From NCBI GenBank assembly GCA_036557705.1, contig DATBHB010000124.1:45766-109765 (forward strand): DNA of 64,000 bases, written 5' to 3'. The notes beneath the pieces are model-generated. The model did not search any database. It had not been told where the DNA came from and saw nothing but the letters and a program-made list of their open reading frames with translations. Positions within the stretch are counted from its first letter, which is position 1, and every line of letters begins with the position of its first letter. The translations under genes and the position numbers were made by a program. This DNA comes from VAZQ01 sp036557705. GTDB taxonomy: Bacteria; Pseudomonadota; Alphaproteobacteria; Rhizobiales; Xanthobacteraceae. This document shows, one piece after another, positions 43,319 to 52,264 of this stretch.

Positions 43319-44386
43319 CTAGTCCTTCGATTCCTTCATCGCCTCGGCCGCGAGCTTCACCGCTTCGGGGGAGGATGCGTAGACGTCGCGAATAACCGCC
43401 TCCGTCTCGACGCCGCTTGTCGGATCGACATCGAGGCTGAGCTTTCGCGTCTCGGCCAGAAATTCCGGATCCACCATCGTCGCATCGAACGCCTCGCGCA
43501 GCGCGCGAACCCGTTCGGCCGGAATGCCCGGCGGCGCCGCAAATGGCCGCGCAATGGCTTGGCGCGAAATGATCAACCTGAGCGCCGCTTTCTTCTGCGC
43601 GTCGTCGATGAGGTCGAGCAGCAGCGGCACGTTCCGCAGCGCCGGATGCTTGTCCTGTTCCAGGGCGATCTGCAGCGTGACGTTGATCGTCCCGCTGTCG
43701 AGCATTGCTTTGCTTCGGCTCAACAGGCTGGTCCAGGACCAGCCGCAGCGGCCGTCGGCCTCATGGCGTTCCATCGCCAGGATCATTTCGTTGCCGCCCG
43801 GATAGCCGGTCACGATCTTGAGCGGCAGCTTGAAAAGATTGCGCAGAACGGTTGGAAAGACGTCGCTCTCGGCGCCTCCCCCGGTCGCCGCGATGATATA
43901 TCTTTTCTTCTGCATGTCCTCCCAGGTTTTGATGCCGGTCGAGGCCATGAAGGCGCAGACGCTCGTCTCCTTCGAAATGCTTCCAAGCCAGGTGAATTTC
44001 GTCGCCTCGAAATGCGCGGCTTCGGCGCTGCTGCGGCCGAGCAGCGGCTCGAACAGCACGCCGGGGGCGAAATGGCCGATATAGGTGCCGTCCTTGGGGG
44101 CTATGCCGTAGAGATAATTAACCAGCCGCAGGCTCGCTGCGCCGGGCATGTTCTGCGGCACGAGGTTCGGGTTGCCTGGAATATGCCGGCCCATGAAGCG
44201 CGCCAGCGTGCGCGCGTAGAGATCGTAGCCCCCTCCGGGGCTAAAGCCGGTGACGACGTTGATAGTCTTACCGGCGTAGAAATCGGCGACTGAGTCCGCG
44301 CTTGCGGGAGCGGCTGCGAGTGTCGCGATGGCAGCCGCCAAGCTCAATGCACCTATGTATTCCCTGGCCGTACTAAACCGCTCCAT
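43319..44386 (-). CDS. TctC-like periplasmic solute-binding protein
   Basis: 355 residues from ATG 44386, with a GAGG site. The signal peptide is IGALSLAAAIATLAAAPASA. The mature part DSVADFYAGKTINVVTGFSP, GGGYDLYARTLARF, NMPGAASLRLVNYLY and APKDGTYIG shows it is in the same subfamily as the protein at 14673-15905. No TctAB genes are nearby. It is 254 bases downstream of an NMT1-type protein on the same strand, so the two may share a transcript. Confidence 0.9.
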   Translation of the reverse strand: MERFSTAREYIGALSLAAAIATLAAAPASADSVADFYAGKTINVVTGFSPGGGYDLYARTLARFMGRHIPGNPNLVPQNMPGAASLRLVNYLYGIAPKDGTYIGHFAPGVLFEPLLGRSSAEAAHFEATKFTWLGSISKETSVCAFMASTGIKTWEDMQKKRYIIAATGGGAESDVFPTVLRNLFKLPLKIVTGYPGGNEMILAMERHEADGRCGWSWTSLLSRSKAMLDSGTINVTLQIALEQDKHPALRNVPLLLDLIDDAQKKAALRLIISRQAIARPFAAPPGIPAERVRALREAFDATMVDPEFLAETRKLSLDVDPTSGVETEAVIRDVYASSPEAVKLAAEAMKESKD

Positions 44387-44640
44387 GACCGTCCTCATTC
44401 TTGGCTGTGCAGGTGAGCGTGTCCGGGATGCGGTGCAGCGCGAGCGCGCGCCCGAGATAGCGAAAGTAAATGGGCACCTCGGCGCGCGCGAGTGGTGCAC
44501 CGCTGATTCGGGACCGCCGCGGACGAGTCTGTGGCGGTCCCGCGTCTGCAGCGCAACGCGGTTCGGTTCCTGTATTTACTCGCAAATGCATCGGCCGCTC
44601 TGCGCTGCGCGCGGGACACACGCAGTCGTCCCCTCGTCCG

Positions 44641-45576
44641 TTATGCCGGCTGGCCGGCATGGGCGCGCGATTGAACGTCCATGTTGACGAGTTCGAGCGG
44701 CGATTCCGTCTCTTCCAGCATGCCCCAACTCTTCACCCATTCATAAGTGCGCGCCATCTCGTCTCCTGGAATCGGCGCCGGGTCGCAGACCACGATCCGG
44801 CCCTCGCGCAGGTCGCCCACCGTAAGCGTGCCGATCTCGGGATCTCTCGTCTTGTGGTAATCGATGAAGTAATGGAGATAAGCGCCCTTGTCGGCATTGA
44901 TCCGGCGCACCGCCTCGCGCACCGCGCGGTTGAACGCCGCATAGGTGGCGGCATCGACGCGGTCGGAAGCCACTTCGGTGCCGTGCATGAAACCTGAGCA
45001 CAGCATCCGGCAGCCCTTCTTCTCGGCAAGGGTGATGTAGGGCTCGGTGAGCGTTGTCGCCTCGACCTCGCCGCGCATCATGAGATTGAAGCGATTGCGT
45101 GACCCGCTCGGCGCGGCAGAGAGCTTGATGAGCTCGCGCGGCAGAAAACCTTCGAGGAGGTGCAGCGCGATGTAATGGGAGCCGGCATAGAACGGTACGC
45201 CGATCCTTCGGCCGGCGAGTTGTTGGGGAGTGTAGGCCGGGGACTGCGGCGGCACTACGATTGCCGCATAGGTGATCATCGCGCGGCGGCCGATCTGGCG
45301 GCTGCCCACGCCCGTGGCGCCGGCGCGGCAGTAATTGCCCCATTCGCAGGCATTGTACATGTCGGCCTTGCCCGCTTCGAGCAGGCTGCCGTGGCTGGCG
45401 AACGGATTGGCCGCCCTGGCGTCGGTGAGCGAACCGTCGGCGGTTTTCACGCCGGCTTCGTCGCGGTCGGCCCATTGGACCAGGAGTCCTTCCTTTTCGA
45501 ACAGGCCCTCGTTGTAGGCGACCAGTTCGGGCAAGCCCTGGAAGGGCGACGTAGTCTCCAGCACCAGCTTCTTCAT
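44641..45576 (-). CDS. NMT1/SsuA-like protein without signal peptide
   Basis: 311 residues from ATG 45576. The periplasmic-binding-protein fold of NMT1-type proteins is recognisable (ELVAYNEGLFEKEGLLVQWAD, NACEWGNYCRAG, RRIGVPFYAGSHYIALHLLE). Unlike the two paralogues at 24-26 kb it begins directly at the mature-like region (MKKLVLETTSPFQGLPE), with no signal peptide. It may be cytoplasmic, perhaps an enzyme of the THI5-like kind, or may have lost its export signal. No ABC permease or ATPase is adjacent. Confidence 0.82.
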   Translation of the reverse strand: MKKLVLETTSPFQGLPELVAYNEGLFEKEGLLVQWADRDEAGVKTADGSLTDARAANPFASHGSLLEAGKADMYNACEWGNYCRAGATGVGSRQIGRRAMITYAAIVVPPQSPAYTPQQLAGRRIGVPFYAGSHYIALHLLEGFLPRELIKLSAAPSGSRNRFNLMMRGEVEATTLTEPYITLAEKKGCRMLCSGFMHGTEVASDRVDAATYAAFNRAVREAVRRINADKGAYLHYFIDYHKTRDPEIGTLTVGDLREGRIVVCDPAPIPGDEMARTYEWVKSWGMLEETESPLELVNMDVQSRAHAGQPA

Positions 45577-45629
45577 GGCATCGGCTCCGAAATGAGACAA
45601 CGGCGGATGATATCGATATCTGCGGCCGA

Positions 45630-45757
45630 ACGGTAGTCGGAGATCGGATGTCGGAGGTCAGATGTCGGCGACTCCGCTCCCTGGCGTCCGAGTTCTGACC
45701 CCGACCTCCGGCATCCGATCTTTATCCGATCTCTGACATCCGACCTCTGACCTCCGA
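45630..45757. repeat. Degenerate short-repeat array (TCTGACATCxGA type), left copy
   Basis: Here GTCGGAGATCGGATGTCGG and AGGTCAGATGTCGG are followed by the opposite-sense ATCTCTGACATCCGACCTCTG. Units of about 12-14 bases recur with drift and form imperfect inverted halves. A similar array is at 46190-46262, on the other side of one small gene. Confidence 0.65.
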
Positions 45758-45828
45758 GGGCCTGATTGTGGCTCGATCCGTCGTGCTATGGTGCCGCGGT
45801 CTATCGAACCGTCAAGCAGGAGATTGCG

Positions 45829-46185
45829 ATGCGTCGTGTGATGTGGGCTTTATTGATGCTGCCTGCCTCGGCCTGGGCGGGCGCCTTTGCTCAGGACGCC
45901 GCCACCCGGAGCGTCCAAGCGATTTTGCCCCATTGCGCGGCGGGGGTGTCGGCCGATGCTCAGGATGTGACCGGGGGGCGGTGCGCGGGAATCCTCGCAA
46001 CACTCTCCTTCGTGAGCCGAGTTCTTCCCGACGATCTCAAATTCTGCCACCCGAACACGGCTACGCCCGGTGAGATGGTGCAGGTTGTCGCAAGTTTCGT
46101 GGACTCCAACCCTGATTCGGCAATGCAGGATTTTCGCCTGGTCGCGCTCGCGGCCATGCGCGACAAATGGCCCTGCCAGGAATAA
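45829..46185 (+). CDS. Rap1a/Tai-family-like secreted protein
   Basis: 118 residues from ATG 45829 with an AGGAGATT site. The signal peptide is MRRVMWALLMLPASAWAGAFA. The mature part has RCAGILATLSFVSRVLPDDL, FCHPNTATPGEMVQVVASFV and a C-terminal AMRDKWPC, the pattern of Rap1a/Tai4 immunity-like proteins, with two to three cysteines likely in disulfides. Family members near type VI secretion protect against amidase effectors; none is seen here, so the role is open. Confidence 0.72.
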   Translation: MRRVMWALLMLPASAWAGAFAQDAATRSVQAILPHCAAGVSADAQDVTGGRCAGILATLSFVSRVLPDDLKFCHPNTATPGEMVQVVASFVDSNPDSAMQDFRLVALAAMRDKWPCQE

Positions 46186-46189
46186 AAAC

Positions 46190-46262
46190 CAGAGATCAGA
46201 TACCAGATAAGCTGAAACCTGATCTCTGACATTTGATCTTTGACATCTGATTTCTGACATCT
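46190..46262. repeat. Degenerate short-repeat array (TCTGACATCxGA type), right copy
   Basis: GATCAGATACCAGATAAG is followed by near-repeats CTGATCTCTGACATT, TGATCTTTGACATC and TGATTTCTGACATC, with a period of about 14 bases. It mirrors the array at 45630-45757 around the Rap1a-like gene. Confidence 0.65.
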
Positions 46263-46265
46263 TGC

Positions 46266-47096
46266 TTGTGTTCGCGCGGCAGCCTATCTCGGCCCTATCC
46301 CGCCCGGAATGCGCACTTGAGTCCTCCCCGCGAACCGATTTTCAACATACCGGCGGCCGTGCTGTTGACGGCGGCAGCGCTCATTCTTGTGCATGTCGTT
46401 TTGGCACTGCTCAGCGAACCGGAGTGGAACGATGCACTGCTTCTATTCGCGTTCGTTCCGGCCCGTTACCATCTGTCGGTGCTTAGCGTCGAGCCCTGGT
46501 GGATCGGCTGGGGACCGGCGTTCTGGACCTTTATCACCTACGCATTCATCCACGCGAATCTCGTTCATCTGACCTTTAATTTGGTCTGGCTGCTTGCCTT
46601 CGGTACGCCGGTCGCGCGCCGCTTCGGCTGGCTTAGGTATGGACTGTTTTTTATAGCAGCCGCGATCGCGGGCGCGGCCTTTCACCTCGTCCTTCATTTC
46701 GACGAAACTTCACCTGTCATCGGCGCCTCTGCTGCGATTTCCGGCATGATGGCAGCCGCGATACGCTTCGTGTTTCAACGCGGCGGTCCGCTATCCGGCT
46801 TCCGCGGCGAGGAGCCGGCGAGCTACCGCATTCCGGCTCTGCCGCTATCGAAAATTCTGCGCGATCCTCGCGTGCTGATCTTCCTGCTGATGTGGTTCGG
46901 TCTCAATTTTTTGTTTGGAGAATTCAGTTCATCGCTGCCAGCTGGAGGGGAGAACATCGCCTGGGAGGCTCACATCGGAGGCTTTCTCGCCGGTCTTTTT
47001 GGCTTTGCTGCATTTGATCCGGTGAAAGCGTCAGCTGCCGCTCACGAGGAGGAAATCCAGCAAACCGAAGCCATAAGCGAAGATGATCAGTCATGA
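46266..47096 (+). CDS. Rhomboid intramembrane serine protease
   Basis: 276 residues from a TTG at 46266; another TTG at 46317 (before SPPREPIFNIPAAV) is at least as likely a start. Six or seven membrane segments. The catalytic serine is in GASAAISGMMA, the histidine in WEAHIGGFLAGLFG, and the family HxxN helix is HANLVHLTFNLVWLLAF. It cuts membrane proteins within the bilayer; the target is unknown. The C-terminal tail is acidic (HEEEIQQTEAISEDDQS). Confidence 0.92.
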   Translation: MCSRGSLSRPYPARNAHLSPPREPIFNIPAAVLLTAAALILVHVVLALLSEPEWNDALLLFAFVPARYHLSVLSVEPWWIGWGPAFWTFITYAFIHANLVHLTFNLVWLLAFGTPVARRFGWLRYGLFFIAAAIAGAAFHLVLHFDETSPVIGASAAISGMMAAAIRFVFQRGGPLSGFRGEEPASYRIPALPLSKILRDPRVLIFLLMWFGLNFLFGEFSSSLPAGGENIAWEAHIGGFLAGLFGFAAFDPVKASAAAHEEEIQQTEAISEDDQS

Positions 47097-47253
47097 ATGC
47101 TCAGCGGCATCAAGGGCCTTGCGCAACTCTGATTTCCGCGCAATGATTACTATCACGAACGCGATGCGGCCTTGATTTTGCAATGCACAACGGGTCCCCC
47201 GCGTAAGGTCGCATCCACGTCAAGCGGCTGATTGCCGGTCAAGGGAGGTGACC

Positions 47254-47685
47254 ATGACCGTGAACGCGATCCTTTCCAGCAAAGGCAGAAATGTCGTTAC
47301 CATCGAGCCGACCGCAACGCTTGAGTCCGCGCTCGCGAAGCTGACCAGGCACAAGATTGGCGCCCTCGTCGTCCTCGGGCCGGAGCAGCGCCTGATCGGC
47401 ATCTTGTCGGAGCGCGACGTGGTGCGTGCGCTCGCCCAGGAAGGAGCTTCCGTGCTGAACACGCCGCTGGCCCAGGTGATGACGCGCAAGGTCTCGACTT
47501 GCGCCGAAGCCGACAAGGTCAGCGCCGTCATGGAGATGATGACGAACGGGAAGTTTCGTCATGTCCCGGTGCTCGAAGGGGATCGGCTCGTCGGCATCAT
47601 TTCGATCGGCGACGTGGTCAAGCACAGGCTCCACGAGATGGAGCGCGAGCAGGAAGCCATGCGGGATTACATTCGCACCGCCTGA
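47254..47685 (+). CDS. Tandem CBS-domain protein
   Basis: 143 residues from ATG 47254, with a GGGAGGTG site. Two CBS domains: VVTIEPTATLESALAKLTRH ... GILSERDVVRAL and VSTCAEADKVSAVMEMMTNG ... GIISIGDVVKHRL. These usually bind adenine nucleotides and sense energy status, or act as stress proteins. It stands alone upstream of a convergent nitroreductase. Confidence 0.93.
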   Translation: MTVNAILSSKGRNVVTIEPTATLESALAKLTRHKIGALVVLGPEQRLIGILSERDVVRALAQEGASVLNTPLAQVMTRKVSTCAEADKVSAVMEMMTNGKFRHVPVLEGDRLVGIISIGDVVKHRLHEMEREQEAMRDYIRTA

Positions 47686-47725
47686 GACGCATCAGGCGTC
47701 GGCATCTGCCGAGTTGTTTGACGCT

Positions 47726-48307
47726 TCAGGACGCGGCGCCTGCAGCATACCGCGTAGCGATTTCGTCAAGGCTGGGCCGGGGGCGGTCTTCGGGCGAGTG
47801 CGCCGGCGTGCCGATGTGGATGAAGCCGGCGACGCGTTCGTTTTCTTTGACGCCCAGAGCGGCCAGCACGCCCCGGTCATAGGCGTACCATTCGGTTATC
47901 CAATTAGCCGCATAGCCAAGTGCATGTGCGGCGAGCACGAGGCTCATGGCGGCGGCTCCGGCGGATAGGACCTGCTCCCATTCCGGGATTTTGAAATGCA
48001 CCGCGGCGCGGCTCACCACCGCAATCACCAGCGGCGCTCGTGCAAGGCGCTTTCGCTCGTATTCCACCTGCTCCGGCTTGGCCTCGGCGTATTTCGCAAG
48101 GAATGCCGCTTCGATCGCCGCTCCCGCCTTGAGGCGCCCCTCGCCCTCGAACACGATAAAGCGCCACGGCCGCAGCTTGCCGTGATCGGGAACGCGCGAG
48201 GCGATCGTGATCAGCGTGTCGATTTCCGCGGGCGAGGGCCCCGGGCCGATCAATTCTGCGGGCTTCAACGACTTGCGCGTGCGCAAAAGTTCGATGGCGT
48301 CGGGCAT
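47726..48307 (-). CDS. Nitroreductase family protein
   Basis: 193 residues from ATG 48307. FMN-binding nitroreductase features: LLRTRKSLKPAEL, SRVPDHGKLRPWRFIVFEG, GAAAMSLVLAAHALGYAANW and GFIHIGTP, similar to YdjA-like NAD(P)H:FMN oxidoreductases. It would reduce nitro compounds or quinones in the cytoplasm. A longer frame to 48382 overlaps the next gene on the other strand. Confidence 0.92.
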   Translation of the reverse strand: MPDAIELLRTRKSLKPAELIGPGPSPAEIDTLITIASRVPDHGKLRPWRFIVFEGEGRLKAGAAIEAAFLAKYAEAKPEQVEYERKRLARAPLVIAVVSRAAVHFKIPEWEQVLSAGAAAMSLVLAAHALGYAANWITEWYAYDRGVLAALGVKENERVAGFIHIGTPAHSPEDRPRPSLDEIATRYAAGAAS

Positions 48308-48394
48308 GATGCACTGATCGGCTAGCATATCGAACGGGCAGTGACAAACGCCCGGACCGGCTTGAATTTGCCGCGATTGCATTCAACACCAAAC

Positions 48395-49435
48395 ATGATG
48401 TGGTTCGCAGCGACAAGCGCAGGCAGCGCAGGCCGATGCCTTTTGGCTATCGGTCTCTCGCTTGCGGTTGTGCCTGCAGCTCAGGCTCAGTCTTTGGACT
48501 TGTTCTCGCCGCTGCGACCGCCAGCTGAGGTGCCCAACACTACGCCCCCACCTGGTAACCCGGCTCCGCCGCCACCTTCGCCCGCTCCTGCCCCGCTACC
48601 CAAGGGGCCTATGCTGCAGTCGCTGCCACCTGCCGCCAGCGCTCCTTCGCCGCAATCGCAAGCTTCACTACCTTCGGGTCAAGTGCTGCTGTCGCTCAGC
48701 GCGCGATTCGGCCGCGATCAGCCGGTCATTCCCGCGGGGCTACATTGGCGAATCTATTCCGCTAAACCAGCGCCAGGCGCGTTGCGGCCGATCAAGGAGG
48801 ACCGCGCAGCCACTCCCACATTCACGCTCCCCGCGGGAGCGTACGTTGTGCATGTCGGGCTCGGCCTTGCGAGCGCCGCCAAGACGATCCAGTTGCGCCC
48901 CGGCGAGCCGCTTCGGGAGGTGTTCGACATTCCGGCGGGCGGGCTGCGCATCGAAGGCAAGGTCGGAGACGCACGCATTCCCCCCGGGCAGATTTCGTTC
49001 GATCTCTATAAAGGCAGCGAGTTCGAGCCCGGCGACAAACGTCCCATCGCGCAGGCGGTTCAGACCGGCGACGTCATTCTGGTTCCAGAGGGCACGTATC
49101 ACATTGTCTCGAATTACGGCGATGCCAATTCGGTGGTGCGCTCCGATATTCGGGTGCAGAGCGGGAAACTCACCGATGCCACCGTCACTCATCGCGCCGC
49201 GGTCATCACTCTCAAACTGGTGAACGACTGGGGTGGAGAGGCGCGTGCAAACACTCAGTGGAGCGTGCTCACCCCCGGCGGCGACGTGATCAAGGAAATG
49301 AGCGGCGCATTTCCGCGGGTGATCCTTGCCGAAGGTGAGTATCGAGTGGTGGCGCGAAACGATGAGCGGACCTATGAGCGGTCGTTCCGGGTTGTCACCG
49401 GCGTCGATGTAGAGGTTGAGGTTCTCGCCCGCTAA
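48395..49435 (+). CDS. Secreted protein with Pro-rich linker, unknown function
   Basis: 346 residues from the first of two ATGs at 48395. A signal peptide ends AAQAQ, then a Pro-rich linker of about 60 residues, and a C-terminal beta-rich region with three similar modules (GLHWRIYSA, GQISFDLYKG, NTQWSVLTPGG), each followed by ..AGAYVVHVGLG-, EGTYHIVSNYG- or EGEYRVVARND-like strands. So it is made of about three related beta-sandwich-type repeats. I know it as a rhizobial hypothetical; a cell-envelope role is likely. Confidence 0.75.
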   Translation: MMWFAATSAGSAGRCLLAIGLSLAVVPAAQAQSLDLFSPLRPPAEVPNTTPPPGNPAPPPPSPAPAPLPKGPMLQSLPPAASAPSPQSQASLPSGQVLLSLSARFGRDQPVIPAGLHWRIYSAKPAPGALRPIKEDRAATPTFTLPAGAYVVHVGLGLASAAKTIQLRPGEPLREVFDIPAGGLRIEGKVGDARIPPGQISFDLYKGSEFEPGDKRPIAQAVQTGDVILVPEGTYHIVSNYGDANSVVRSDIRVQSGKLTDATVTHRAAVITLKLVNDWGGEARANTQWSVLTPGGDVIKEMSGAFPRVILAEGEYRVVARNDERTYERSFRVVTGVDVEVEVLAR

Positions 49436-49644
49436 GCTCAGCCTGTTTGATGGAACCAAGCAACCGGCAAAGTTGTTTACGAGACCGGGAAGGTCGAAGC
49501 CCTGGGCTTCGGCCCCATCCGGCTCGGACGACTTCGGTCCCCGAATCGCCTTCCTGATTTGCTGGCTGAATTGATGCGCGAACCTGTCTCGATGGTGGGA
49601 ATAGCCCGGCCACGATGTAACTGCGCAAATGAGGAGAACGGCCG

Positions 49645-51060
49645 GTGTCGCGGCTCGTGATAGTGTCAAATCGGGTATCGGTGCCCGAAGAGGGCGGGGC
49701 GCGCGCCGGCGGTCTGGAAGTGGCCGTCAAGGCCGCGCTCAAGCGCGGCTCAGGGATATGGTTTGGCTGGAGCGGGCGGGTCACGCCTCAATCGAAGATC
49801 GAAGTGCGGGAGATCGTTCGCGAGAAGATTACTTACATCATCGCCGACCTTGGCCGCGAAGATTTCCAGGAATATTACAACGGGTTCGCGAATCGGGTCC
49901 TGTGGCCGATCCTGCACTATCGTGTCGATCTCGCCGAATTTTCCCGTCGCGATCTCACCGGCTATCTGCGGGTCAACGATCTGTTCGCTCGCCGATTGCA
50001 CAATATTCTCAAACCCGACGACCTGGTTTGGGTCCACGATTACCATTTGATGCCGCTCGCCAAGGCATTGCGCGAGCTTGGCCACCGCAATCGGATTGGG
50101 TTTTTTCTTCATATCCCGTGTCCACCCCCCGAGATGCTCACGGCCTTGCCTCACCACGAGCGGCTCATTCCGGCCCTGTGCGAGTACGACCTCGTCGGTT
50201 TCCAGACCGGGGACGACGCCTTCAACTTCAGCCGCTATCTTGCCCGCGAATGCGGGATGCACAGCCACGATTTCAATTTCCCCGCCGGCGATCGAGTTAT
50301 GCGCGTCGATGTTTTCCCGGTCGGAATCGAGACTGCCGCCTTCGCGCGGCTCGCGCAGCGCAGCGTCAACTCGCCCTTTGTTCAACGCGTACTTGAGACT
50401 CTGGTTGGCCGCGCGATGATCATTGGGGTCGACCGTCTCGATTACACGAAGGGTCTCAACCTCCGCCTCGATGCATTCGACCGATTCCTGGCGACTCAGC
50501 CAGCATGGCGGAACAAGGTGACCTATCTGCAGATTACGCCGAAGACGCGCAGCGATATCCGCGAATATGCCGAGATGGCGGAGCTCATCAATGGGGCTGC
50601 CGGCCGGATCAATGGGGAATATGGCGAGGCCGACTGGACACCAATCCGCTACGTCAATCGCGCCTACAGCCGGTCAACCCTTGCTGGGCTTTATCGTTCG
50701 GCGCGCGCGGCGCTGGTGACGCCGCTGCGCGACGGCATGAATCTGGTCGCCAAGGAATATATCGCCGCCCAGGATTCCAACGACCCTGGCGTGCTCATTC
50801 TCTCGCGCTTTGCTGGAGCCGCGCGCGAGTGCGAATCGGCGCTGCTGGTGAATCCCTACGATCCCGACAGCGTCGCCGCCGCTCTGGCCCGAGCCCTTGC
50901 TATGCCGCTTGAGGAGAGGCGAGAACGCTACGAGGCCTTGTTCCGAGTGATCTCACGCAACGACATTCAGCTCTGGGCTGACCGGTTCCTGAGGGCGCTC
51001 GATCGACCGCCGGCGTCGCCGGGCCGCTACGAGCAGCTTGCGGCCATCAGCATTCAGTAG
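49645..51060 (+). CDS. otsA: Trehalose-6-phosphate synthase
   Basis: 471 residues from GTG 49645 with a GAGGAGA site. It joins UDP-glucose and glucose-6-phosphate. GT20 motifs: VIVSNRVSVP, WFGWSGR, WPILHYR, VWVHDYHLMPLAKALR, IGVDRLDYTKGL and PLRDGMNLVAKEY. Trehalose protects against osmotic and drying stress. The partner phosphatase otsB, which often adjoins, is not in the window. Confidence 0.96.
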   Translation: MSRLVIVSNRVSVPEEGGARAGGLEVAVKAALKRGSGIWFGWSGRVTPQSKIEVREIVREKITYIIADLGREDFQEYYNGFANRVLWPILHYRVDLAEFSRRDLTGYLRVNDLFARRLHNILKPDDLVWVHDYHLMPLAKALRELGHRNRIGFFLHIPCPPPEMLTALPHHERLIPALCEYDLVGFQTGDDAFNFSRYLARECGMHSHDFNFPAGDRVMRVDVFPVGIETAAFARLAQRSVNSPFVQRVLETLVGRAMIIGVDRLDYTKGLNLRLDAFDRFLATQPAWRNKVTYLQITPKTRSDIREYAEMAELINGAAGRINGEYGEADWTPIRYVNRAYSRSTLAGLYRSARAALVTPLRDGMNLVAKEYIAAQDSNDPGVLILSRFAGAARECESALLVNPYDPDSVAAALARALAMPLEERRERYEALFRVISRNDIQLWADRFLRALDRPPASPGRYEQLAAISIQ

Positions 51061-51078
51061 GTTTCGCAGCGCAAGCTC

Positions 51079-52065
51079 TCAGTCGGCTTTGATGTCGGCT
51101 GTCCTGATGACATTCAGCCACTTGGCGCTTTCCGTGTTGAGGGCGACCGCGGCTTCTTCGGGCGTGCCAGGGGATGACTCAAATCCGAACGTCGCGAGCT
51201 GCTCCTTCATCTCAGGCAGCGCGACGATTACGCCAATCTCCCGATTGAGTTTGTCGATTATCTCCCTTGGCGTCCCTCTTGGAACGAAAAATCCGATCCC
51301 CGAATCGCACTCGATCTCTGGAAAGCCGGCCTCCTTCATGGTCGGGACATCCGGAAGGGCGGCCAATCGCGACTTGCTGGCTACGGCCAGGGCACGCAAT
51401 AGGCCTTGTCTTATCTGCGCCACCGAGGAAGCAGGCGAGCCGAACGCAATCTGCGTGTGGCCGCCGATGGTCGAGGTGACAGCCGGACCTGCCCCGTTGA
51501 ACGGCACGTGCACAAGGTCGAGACCGAGCGAGGTGCGAAAGAGTTCGCTTGTGAAACGCGATGGCGACGTAACCCCTGCGGAAGCATAGCTGTACTTTCC
51601 CGGGCTGGCTTTGATCAGCGTGACGAGATCCTTGACGGTATGCGCCGGCATCGAAGGGGTAACCGTCAGGACCTGAGTCGTCTTAACCGGGACCGCTATC
51701 ACGCTAAAATCTCTGTCAGGATCGTACCCGGCATTACGATAGAGGAGCGGGTTGATCGCAAAGCTCGTTCCGTCATCGACAAGAATCGTATAGCCATCGG
51801 CGGCGGCGCGCGCAGCGCGGCCGCTGCCGATGTTGCCGCCGCCGCCCGGCATGTTCTCAACATGGAATTGTCTTTTGAAGCGGTCCGACAATCTTTGTGC
51901 GATCAGCCGGCCGATCGTGTCGTCCATCCCGCCCGGGGCGTAGGGCACGATCAACCGCACCGGCCGCATTGGATAGGCTTGCGCCCACGCGATACGCGCC
52001 ATTGACGGCAGCGCGGCGCCACCTGCAGCCAGATACAGAAAGCGCCTGCGATGGGGAATTTCCAT
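51079..52065 (-). CDS. TctC/Bug-family substrate-binding protein
   Basis: 328 residues with a GGGAGCG site. The signal peptide (RRRFLYLAAGGAALPSMARIAWA) has a Tat-like start. The Bug core is YPMRPVRLIVPYAPGGMDDT, NMPGGGGNIGSGRAA and AADGYTILVDDG. It stands alone between otsA and thrS, without TctAB. Ligand unknown. Confidence 0.92.
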   Translation of the reverse strand: MEIPHRRRFLYLAAGGAALPSMARIAWAQAYPMRPVRLIVPYAPGGMDDTIGRLIAQRLSDRFKRQFHVENMPGGGGNIGSGRAARAAADGYTILVDDGTSFAINPLLYRNAGYDPDRDFSVIAVPVKTTQVLTVTPSMPAHTVKDLVTLIKASPGKYSYASAGVTSPSRFTSELFRTSLGLDLVHVPFNGAGPAVTSTIGGHTQIAFGSPASSVAQIRQGLLRALAVASKSRLAALPDVPTMKEAGFPEIECDSGIGFFVPRGTPREIIDKLNREIGVIVALPEMKEQLATFGFESSPGTPEEAAVALNTESAKWLNVIRTADIKAD

Positions 52066-52264
52066 GATGCGCTCCCAGAGCGATTGCGCGATCGCAGGTT
52101 ACCACCACATTGCACATGCCGCGATAGGCATTATCCCCTGTCGGAATGGTCTATTTCACGTGGCTCCTTCGTTCCGGTGTCGCGTATCGTAGCTGTTATA
52201 TCCGAGCGGAGATCTCCGAAACTCTGCCAACGCCCGCCCTCAATGAGTGGTCGAAAAAAGCCCT

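Noticed and set aside
44373..44660. Minus-strand 95-codon frame between two binding-protein genes
   Set aside because: It overlaps the start of the downstream gene, has no ribosome binding site and a composition typical of random GC-rich DNA.
45630..46262. CRISPR-like array
   Set aside because: Units are about 12-14 bases, drifted and partly inverted, with no constant repeat or spacer length and no cas genes.
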